Below are positions 56,765 through 64,000 of a stretch of 64,000 nucleotides of DNA, one piece after another. The position numbers were made by a program, and so were the translations under genes. Source of the DNA: Mesostigma viride. Its lineage: Eukaryota; Streptophyta; Mesostigmatophyceae; Mesostigmatales; Mesostigmataceae. Location: positions 1 through 64,000 of the forward strand of contig RPFO01000117.1 in assembly GCA_009746045.1 (NCBI GenBank), given 5' to 3'. The notes beneath the pieces are model-generated. The model ran no database searches. It was not told the origin of the DNA and saw only the letters and a list, made by a program, of their open reading frames with translations. Each line of letters opens with the position of its first letter. Positions within the stretch are counted from its first letter, which is position 1.

Positions 56765-57219
56765 AGTTGGATGGAGACTAGGGACGACGAACAACTGCGA
56801 AAGCTGAGAGCGAATGATGATTGTATTACAATAATACAATGAGAGAGCGATGAAAGCTGAGGGCTCAGAATGGAACTGGGCAGACTCGGGTGCTGTGGCA
56901 CTCCCCAGTGCTACGCCTATATGCCTATGGCGGTGCTACCTGCAGCACACGACCAGTGGACAAGTGTACACTGCAATGCCATGCGACCACGTCACTAGCA
57001 ACCAGCTAAGACTCGGCCCGTCAGGCCCGGCTACACCGGACCTGGCGGGTCGAGCTAGCACCTAGGAACAGTCTGGCACTAACCGCACATCGGTCCACAT
57101 GACACCTCAGTACCGTACACCCTGCCGTACTGTACTGAGGTGTCCCGCTCAGCCGCGGTAGGCAATACGCGGCGCGCAGGCCGGAAATCCGTGTGTCAGC
57201 CTAAGCATCTCATCTAACT
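56765..57219 (-). repeat. 3' LTR of copy 3 (455 bp)
   Basis: Same length as the copy 2 LTR. Element-strand ends are AGTTAGATGAGATGC and CATCCAACT. GCAGT lies just outside at 56760-56764. A 44-base inverted repeat at 57101-57144 is conserved in all three LTRs and could be a transcript hairpin near the polyadenylation region. Confidence 0.88.
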
Positions 57220-58276
57220 CCCATTATGTTTTCCTTTCAGGTTGAAGGCTAGCGACTTCAAGCCTGACCCTGCCCAGCTAGGAGACTGACTCCAAGCTGA
57301 CTGAGGTGCTGAGCAACTGACACCCATACTGCAACATCTGGACTGAAAAAGATGGGCCCCAGAACTCGTGCAATACTTGTGATGGCATCACGTTTAGCTC
57401 AACATGCCCGGGGAGTTCCTCCTCCTCGCGAGCTCACAAGGGAGATAGCTATGCCTGTCTGCCTATCCAGGGAGTGCACCACCAGCCAAGAAGCCATTGT
57501 AAAAATGCCAAGGTAACCGTTTAAGAGGTTCCATGTTGTTCCATCATCATCGCCCACTCAGAGAAAAATACCCAGCCAGGCTGGGTCAACTGAGCTCAGG
57601 TTACCTGCAACCTGAGGACAGTGGACAGGTTTATTGCACCCTGCACTGTCCATGTTGTACCTGCACAACATGTGAGGACCAGCCACCCCTGCCCTGCACA
57701 GAGGGGGCTGAAGTCCGAGTGACAGGTGACAGGACTATGACATCCTGGACCTGGCCACATTGCACCTGCACAACGTGGGAGACCAGCCACCCCTGCCCTG
57801 CACATGGGTGACTGAAGTCCTGGTGACAGGTGACAGGAATATTTCATCCTGCACCTGTGCTGAGCACGTTGTACTAGACAACATGACAGCACCCATGCCT
57901 TACTGCCACTGAACAGTAAGGCCAGGTGGCCCAGGATATCCACAGTGAACTGGGGTCCTGGGTAACCACCTGTCAAGGGAGCTTTGACCCTCCACTTGAA
58001 TGGGGGCACCTGAGCCACTGAGCTCAAGGCCATTCCACCAAGGCATACGCCCTAGGGAATAAAGGTGTGAGATACATCCCATGCCCACCTATGAAGGTGT
58101 GCATAACGAAATTCCATGGTGTTGAGAAAATCAAAACAGATTTTATTGGGCATAGGGCACGCAGATGTATGAAAAACAGACTCCAACCAACCCCCCTGCT
58201 GGAAGCCACAACCTACCCCTTGGACCTGCCCAAGGGGTACTGGGTGACCTAGGCGGCCCTGGTGAACAGGACCCTG
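57220..58276 (-). other. Retroelement 3' untranslated region, with polypurine tract
   Basis: Lies between the RT-RNase H stop and the 3' LTR. Next to the LTR the element strand reads GAAAGGAAAACATAATGGG, purine-rich as expected for plus-strand priming. A 104-bp tandem duplication (GACCAGCCACCCCTGCCCTG at 57677 and 57781) lies inside. An open frame at 57596-58033 (minus, 145 codons) spans the duplication and matches no family; I do not call it a gene. Confidence 0.6.
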
Positions 58277-59735
58277 CTAGGCGTCCCCCCTATGGGGCAG
58301 GGTTGCCTGCTTGCCATAGGGGTTCATCAAGTGGTACAACAGCTGATATTGTTCAGCTGCCTGCTGAGGCACTTTAGTGAGTGCATCAGCAGCGTTGTGT
58401 TTGTCCTCCACGTGACGGGTGGACTCCCAGTAGGTGGACTCCTGTTTCAGGACCACCCAGTCAAGATCAGTGTGGACAGCATAGGGGTTAGCAAGGAAAC
58501 TGAGGACTGACTGACTGTCAGTGAGCAAGTGTGCCACCACCCCAGCATTGCTGCCTGCTTGCATCTGCAACCAAACCAGCACATGATTCAAGTACCTGGC
58601 ATGAAGCACTGCTGACACCACTGCCCTGCACTCAGCAGCATTGCTGCTGACAGCCTTGCGTCTATGCAACCGGCTGTACCATGAAATGAGAGACAAGGGT
58701 GCATCATCATTCTGCACAAAATACAAGCCTGACTCCCTTGCCTGCAACTTGGTAATCTGCCTGGACTCCATGGAACTATCCATCATAGCTTGGATGTGAA
58801 TGGTTTTGTGGAGATCCAAGGAGTGCAAGATAAGGGGAGGGCCCTCCTGGAGAGTTTTGGTGATGGCTTTGTGACCTACTTGCATCAAGACATCATCATC
58901 AACTCTGCTAACCACAGCCAGGTGAGGTGCACACGTTGAGCACAACCACCCCAGCTTGCCTCTAATGGTAGGACAGGCTCCAGGTTTGATTTTTGTTTGC
59001 AAAACCTCCAAGCAGCTGTGCATGTAATCATTGGGAGAGTAGAGTGCACACACCCACTGGTTTTGATGCTGCTGGAGTTGTAACATTGTGCCACAAAATT
59101 TTATGGCAGTGGTGCCCAGCTCTACTTGCTTGCCAATCTCAAAATGCTGTGACACTTGTTGAATAAAATCATCCACAGCACGCCTTGGCCCAGCAATCAG
59201 CTGATCATCCCCATGCCACACAAAGGTGAGAATGCCATGAGGGTGTGGGACCACAAAGAAGCAAGGGTCTATGTCATCATATCTAGCCCCTAACTTTTCA
59301 AACACAGCCTGAGCTGACATCCTGAAAATGCGAGGAGCTGATTGCAGCCCTTCAACACCTATGTTAGCTTTCAGGTACTGCTGAGGGATGTGTTTTGCCC
59401 AAACTCTGGGAGTGGAGACTACGTACACCTGACCATGCCACACTTGTTGTGCTATCTCAGGTGAGCCTTTCAGGAAAGCCCTTTTAATGTCTGTAGCCTT
59501 ACAGATATAGTCATCCCCATCATTGAGATGACCCACAAAGACAGACAGCAAGATTTTTAGGGATGTTTGCTGAATGCCTGGCGTGTACAACTCTGCCTCT
59601 GTCAGATCAGTGGTGCCCTTGAACTCTGTCACACAAGGTCTAGCATGAAAGATGACTGACCCATCTGCTGCTGGCTTATGTTTACACACAAACTTCAGGC
59701 GCAAGTGCTTGCACCCTGCAGGCTTTTTGTCAATA
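58277..59735 (-). CDS. pol: Retroelement reverse transcriptase-RNase H
   Basis: Copia-type RT followed by RNase H, about 485 codons to the stop at 58277. The frame is entered upstream of the first possible initiator: PIDKKPAGCKHLRLKFVCKH, just before 59700, matches the start of copia RT domains, so this is the continuation of the upstream frame after a -1 shift. Numbering from 59704: KATDIKRAFLKG (69-80, first catalytic Asp 72); FVWHGDDQLIAG (161-172, catalytic Asp pair 166/167 in an HGDD box instead of YVDD, a variant I recall from marine protist copia elements); RNase H acidic residues D309, E358, D396 (LLTDSQS) and D440 (HNAADALTK, the copia-typical end). It copies element RNA into DNA in virus-like particles. 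No internal stop or frameshift is seen, so it may be functional if the frameshift upstream is programmed. Confidence 0.88.
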
Positions 59736-62037
59736 GGTGTGACAGGGGAGTATGAGAAGGACTAAGAGGATCTGGCACTACCCATTCTTCCCTGGCCTTG
59801 TTAAAGGCCTCCACCCATTTTAGGAATCCTATGTGTGTGCGACAGTCTTGCTCTATCTGTTCATAAGAAAGAGGAGACATTTTAGCCACATCATGCTTGC
59901 CCAATCCAAATGAGTTGGGATGAAGTTTTTGGTTGTGAACCAGGTCTGCCACACAGGGTTCTTGCCCTGGGGCATACTTGGGTGTAGCAAATTTTACAGA
60001 AGCAATGTTGGTGTTAAGAAGTTTTTCAAGAGAAATTTTGAAATGATTCAGATCAACACCACCCATGTCCTGGATGGATAGTCTATCACTGGATATGAGG
60101 ACACCAGGGTAACAGAGAAAAGGATCCCCCAATAAAGCATTCCCTTTATAACCTTCCAAGACCTGAAAAGGAGTGGGGATACCGAGTATAGTCAACATGA
60201 CCTGACCTAATACCTTGAGGGATGACTGCCCTGAGAAATCAGCCACATGGTGCCAGGGTGAAGGTTCCAAAGGCAAATGGGGCACAGCCAGGGCACTGAT
60301 AATGCTGACCTGGGCTTGTGTGTCCACTGCAACCATAAATGGGCTATTGTCATTCTGCCCAACCTTCCCCACCTTAGCTGATCCTGCAGCAGTTTGAGCT
60401 TTGGCTCTATGAGCTGCTTGTAAAATGCGAACAGCGTCTGCTAGGCTGCGTTTGGAAGGTGCAGCTAGTGGCTGAGCTATGTTCACACTTGTAGAGGTGA
60501 TAGGTTGCTGATCACCTGTTTTGCCAATGTGACCCTCTGCTGCAGGGGGCCAATCCTGCAGTGACTGCCTGCAATCATCAAGGGTGACCTGGGTGTCACA
60601 GTGGGTGTGGCTCTCACACTCACCAGTGGGTGTTCCAAACAACCACTCACTGGGCAACGCTGGGATGCCAGGCAACTGTACAGGGCTGTCGGCCAACAGC
60701 TCTTCCTCCTCTGCCACGTCTGACACAGTTGGAAAATACAATTTCATCCTGTGAGGTGAACACCTGTGAATTTTTCCCGTGTCATTGTGTTTAACTAACA
60801 CTGTCCTGCCAGTGGTGTTAAACTTTAGGATGGTGGCTGGCCCATGCCAGGTACCCACCTTGCCTAGTCCCGACTCCTTGTAGAATAGGACCTGATCCCC
60901 TTCTCTGAAGGTGGGACGTGGATGCTTTGCATCCTTGACAGCTAACCTGCTAGCTGTCTGTGCTCGCTGTGCGTTGTAGAGGGCTAGTACCTCAGGTGGA
61001 TAAATGCCTGCATGCAATCCATCTGGTGTAATGACCACCCCTTGTGGGGTTTTCATGAGTGGCCTCCTGTTGAGGACTTGGCACAACCTGGTGGACCACA
61101 GAGCTCTGTCAGCATAGGACCCACTGTCAGCCAGCAGATTGCCATCTTCTTTGGCTACAAGGGTTTTAATGGACCTGATGGCCCTTTCAATAATGCCTTG
61201 CCTCTCATGATCTTCTAGCCCAGCCAGATCAATAGCCTCACACCCTGGTTCATTGGCAAGACATGTGAACTGCTGATCCAGTAACAATGCCTCCACAGGG
61301 TAGTACCTGGCCTGAGCAATCAAGAGAGCCCTGAGCAACTGTGTCTTGTCCATTCCAGGTAATGGTTCAATGGTTGTGTACCTTGACCATGCATCTTTAA
61401 GTGCCAAGTAAGATTGTCCTTTGATATGAAAGACATCTCCTACCACCCTGCCCTTGCTCTTAGGTGGGGTAGCTACATGCCACTTAGGGGGTTTGGGTGC
61501 ATTGAACTGACAATGCTGGCAGTGGGATCTGACCACCTGGCATGCACGTCTGAGTGCTGCCCCCCCTATTGCTGCTGCCACCACCTCTGCACTCACTTCA
61601 TGCCCATAAAGGAAATGCAACTGCAAAGCAAGCTCCTGAAAACTGATCTGAGCATCCTCTGCTGGGGACACTCTGCACACCTTGGGAACCATAGATGTGA
61701 AGGTTGGTTTAGAGACATAATCTTCTGAAACCAGCTGTAGCACCTTTCCAGAACTGCTCACTGCTCTGACAGTGGGGCATGCAGATGAAAGAGGTGAAGC
61801 AGGCACACTCAAGCCAGCATGAGAGGGAGACTCACACTTCTTGCCGTAAGGAGGCCGCTTGCAGTCCTTGGGGTCACCGTGGGGCGGCCCGTGGCACTTG
61901 TGGCACAGGACGTCCAAATGCCCCAGCTCGTCCACGTTCTTGCGGCAGGTGGGCCGCAGGTGGTACTTCATGCCACAGCGGGTGCACCGCTGAGAAGACT
62001 TGTCCTCCTTGTCCTGCTTCTTGTTGTTGTTGTTGTT

Positions 62038-62082
<45 letters not shown>

Positions 62083-62412
62083 ACTGTTGTTGTTGTTGTT
62101 GCTGGAGCTGCCCCCCTTGGAGGGAGACTGCCCCTTACCCTTGCCCTTGCCCCAGCCCCTGCCCTTGCCCTTGCCCTTGCCCTTGCCCTTGCCCTTAAAC
62201 ATTTGTCCCAGCAGGGACTTGACTTCTGCCATAGTGACAGGTCTCTTGCTCCTGTCTTCCCTCTCCCTATCCTCCTCCTCCCTCTCTTCCCCCCTGACCC
62301 TCTTTACAGAGGTGCCCATGGCCCCCTGGCTAAGGGGAGCCAAGGCCAGCTTGATATAATCCAATGCCTCCTTCATGTCCTCCCAGTACTTTGCCATTCC
62401 TGTGGCAAGCAT
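59695..62412 (-). CDS. pol: Retroelement zinc knuckle-integrase-protease polyprotein segment
   Basis: An open frame of 905 codons (first Met internal; the true protein continues upstream into gag). Order: (GK)n tract, poly-Asn, CCHC knuckle 143-156 (bases 61945-61986), second Cys/His knuckle, integrase zinc region H266-x4-H271 and C298-x2-C301, integrase core D326, D379, E409 (QGIIERAIRS, the usual Q-G-x-x-E-R context), then FREGDQVLFYKE and WHGPATIL, a C-terminal integrase module. After the integrase comes an aspartic protease-like domain: VDTQAQVSII (697-706) and, about 60 residues on, NALLGDPFLCYPG. These match the DTGA and hydrophobic-hydrophobic-Gly elements of retropepsins, except Gln for Gly. 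No DTG/DSG motif exists between the knuckles and the integrase. The frame ends at 59695, and RT continues in the -1 frame. Confidence 0.85.
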
Positions 62413-64000
62413 AGCGTAGGTGTTTTTGTCAAGTTTGAGTTTCTCAAGGAAGAACGCAGCAAGAACTTGTGATCTAGCTGCTGGACATCAGGACGTGCTT
62501 TGATGGCTAGCTCATATTTCTTTGTCTCAGCCACATAGTCCACTGATGTGACCCTGTATTCCTCTACCCACCTGAATGCCCCATATATGTCCACAGATGA
62601 GGGGGTGGAGAGGAGGTCAGTTAGCTCCTTCATGAAAGCCTCCCAAACTGCCCTAGCCTGCGTGTCCTGCCACTTGGGATACCTACGCTGGAAGACAAGA
62701 ATGAGATTCTGAATCTGAGAAGAGGACTGATGGTAGAAATCCCCCTGCATGAGAGATCCAAACCAATTCTTGACATTCAGTTCCTCCCTAGCCAGCTGCA
62801 GAGAGAGAAGTGCATGATTCCCCTGCTCCCTAGTATACCCCTCAGGCAGCCCCCTGACATTAATCCTATCCACAGGACGGTTTTCATTGTAAGTGGGCAA
62901 CCTAGAGGGGGATGCAGGGGGAGAGGGAGAAGATGGTGTTGCTGCTGCAGCATTCACAGGAGAGACCTGCTGAGAGGGAAGTGCTACTTGAGTGAGCTGA
63001 GCAGGATGGGCAAACATGGGCTGTGTAGGAGGGTTAGACAACATAGGGGTGGGCTGGGTGGGGGTGTGAGTGTGTGTCACTTCCCGCCTCCTGCTGCGGG
63101 CCTCCTCCCAATCATGGAAGGTGGGAGAGAGGGACACTTCATCGTCAGTAGGGTTAGTAAGATCATGATGCAACCAGGTAGGCAGAGTTAGCCACCTACC
63201 CGCCCCTCTCAGGATGGCGTTGTGCAGGAGCTCCAGCAAACGCACCAGACGCACCCTGCTGCCCTGCACCCTCCTCCCTGAGAGGAGAGCCTGCAGGGCA
63301 GGCAGCAGGTCGTCGCACACCCTGCGTGTGCCCTCTTGGAGGTTGGGCAGGCCCAGGATGTGCGTGATGATTGCACACACCAGGCTGCCCGCCTCCGCGA
63401 CGTGCATCTGCTGGCTCCTGTCGGCCAGCCCACGGAAGGAGGCTGTGGCTGTCTGTATGGCACGCCACACGGCCTCATCACCAGGGTGATGAAGTCGCGA
63501 CCTTGCAGGTCGCCCTCCAGCAGTGCTGGTTGCTGCCCAGCTGCGGTGGGACCCTGGGGCCCCTCCGGCCCTGCCAGGGACTTGTCCTTGTTGCGACTAG
63601 AGGGGGCCTGCCCCCCAGAGCCGCTGGAGGTGCCCGTGACACCCTCCATGGGGGCTGCATCCCCCGCCAGCGCCGGAGGCGCCGGCGTCGCTGCCGGGGT
63701 CCCTGCGACCCCGGGCGCTTGTGTCGCCGCCGGGGTCCCTGCGACCCCGGTGGCCTCCTCAGCCACCTGGCCCCCCACGCTGGGCGGGGGAGCCTGCGGC
63801 TGAGGTTGGACCCTCTGACCTGCCAGAGGGTCCTGGGTGGCTTCACCACCCATGGGCGTGTTGGGGGCGTCTGCCGCCCCGCGCCCCGTCGCAGGCGGCA
63901 TCGCAGCCGCCTCACGCCTATCCGGGCCCCAGCCAACTGGCGTGACTTGGGGCCACGCTGGCAACGGAGTCAGCGCGATCTCTGGTCTGGAGACCACGCG
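62413..64000 (-). pseudogene. gag: Retroelement gag, frameshifted and incomplete (copy 3)
   Basis: Continuation of the polyprotein toward its N-terminus. Compared with copies 1 and 2 it has one base missing near 62451 (CAAGGAAGAACGC) and one near 63481 (TCATCACCAGGG), each breaking the frame, so the open pieces are 62373-63470 and about 63480-63997. Conserved gag core text (WFGSLMQGDFYHQ, EGYTREQGNHALLS) is clear. The N-terminus lies beyond the window. This copy therefore combines an intact RT frame with a broken gag and would need gag supplied by another copy. Confidence 0.82.

Larger units (their letters stand above)
56765..64000 (-). mobile_element. Ty1/copia-type retroelement, copy 3 (runs off right edge)
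   Basis: The most complete copy. Reading on the minus strand: gag (edge to about 61900), integrase (about 61620-60650), protease-like domain (about 60330-60080), RT and RNase H (59735-58277), 3' untranslated region and 3' LTR. The 5' LTR must lie beyond 64000. RT similarity and an integrase placed before the RT mark it as Ty1/copia (Pseudoviridae) type. The protease-like domain after the integrase is unusual. Confidence 0.88.

Noticed and set aside
57596-58033. 145-codon minus-strand frame downstream of RT
   Set aside because: Spans the 104-bp tandem duplication in the 3' untranslated region; no family resemblance. An extra ORF is possible but unsupported.

Overview
This window looks like repeat-rich nuclear DNA of a eukaryote. 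I see no bacterial operons, no rRNA and no intact host gene. A Ty1/copia-type retroelement whose RT box reads HGDD, a variant I recall from marine protist elements, and two short CCCTAAA-type telomere-like motifs would fit a unicellular green or other marine alga. That placement is a low-confidence inference.

Layout. 1-1985: decayed C-terminal end of a non-LTR (LINE) retrotransposon on the minus strand. 1986-4908: no recognisable gene, but several short tandem repeats, a 7-bp telomere-like array and a tRNA-Ser-like gene that has lost its anticodon region. 4909-5065: GT/GTGTGC microsatellite. 5066-56764: about 36.3 kb of one 40-bp, GC-rich satellite (roughly 900 monomers) in six blocks with higher-order periods of 520 and 760 bp and large internal duplications. 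The satellite is interrupted by (a) palindromic elements that start AGTTA, end TAACT and sit between 5-bp target-site duplications (9953-11277, 30252-30357, 53389-53508, 53863-54068, 54101-55550), and (b) a 12.3-kb insert (30357-42543). That insert holds two truncated copies of a Ty1/copia-type element, separated by 4.4 kb of minisatellites, a pentanucleotide array and small tandem repeats. 56765-64000: the most complete retroelement copy (minus strand), with its 3' LTR, 3' untranslated region, RT-RNase H frame, an INT-protease frame and part of gag, running off the right edge.

Most notable. (1) Two related families of perfect or near-perfect palindromes (206 and 214 bp), found alone and in palindrome-spacer-palindrome arrays. 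The spacers carry the 3' half of a tRNA, starting in the anticodon loop. Every insertion that keeps both edges has a 5-bp target duplication. (2) In the retroelement the aspartic protease-like domain lies after the integrase, giving gag-INT-PR-RT-RNaseH instead of the usual copia order gag-PR-INT-RT-RNaseH. (3) The copia LTRs also begin AGTTA and end CAACT, with the same 5-bp flank (GCAGT) at the two preserved outer edges. This allows, but does not prove, that one integrase moves both the LTR elements and the palindromes. (4) The satellite consensus has no stop codon in any of six frames, so the very long open frames across it are not evidence of genes.
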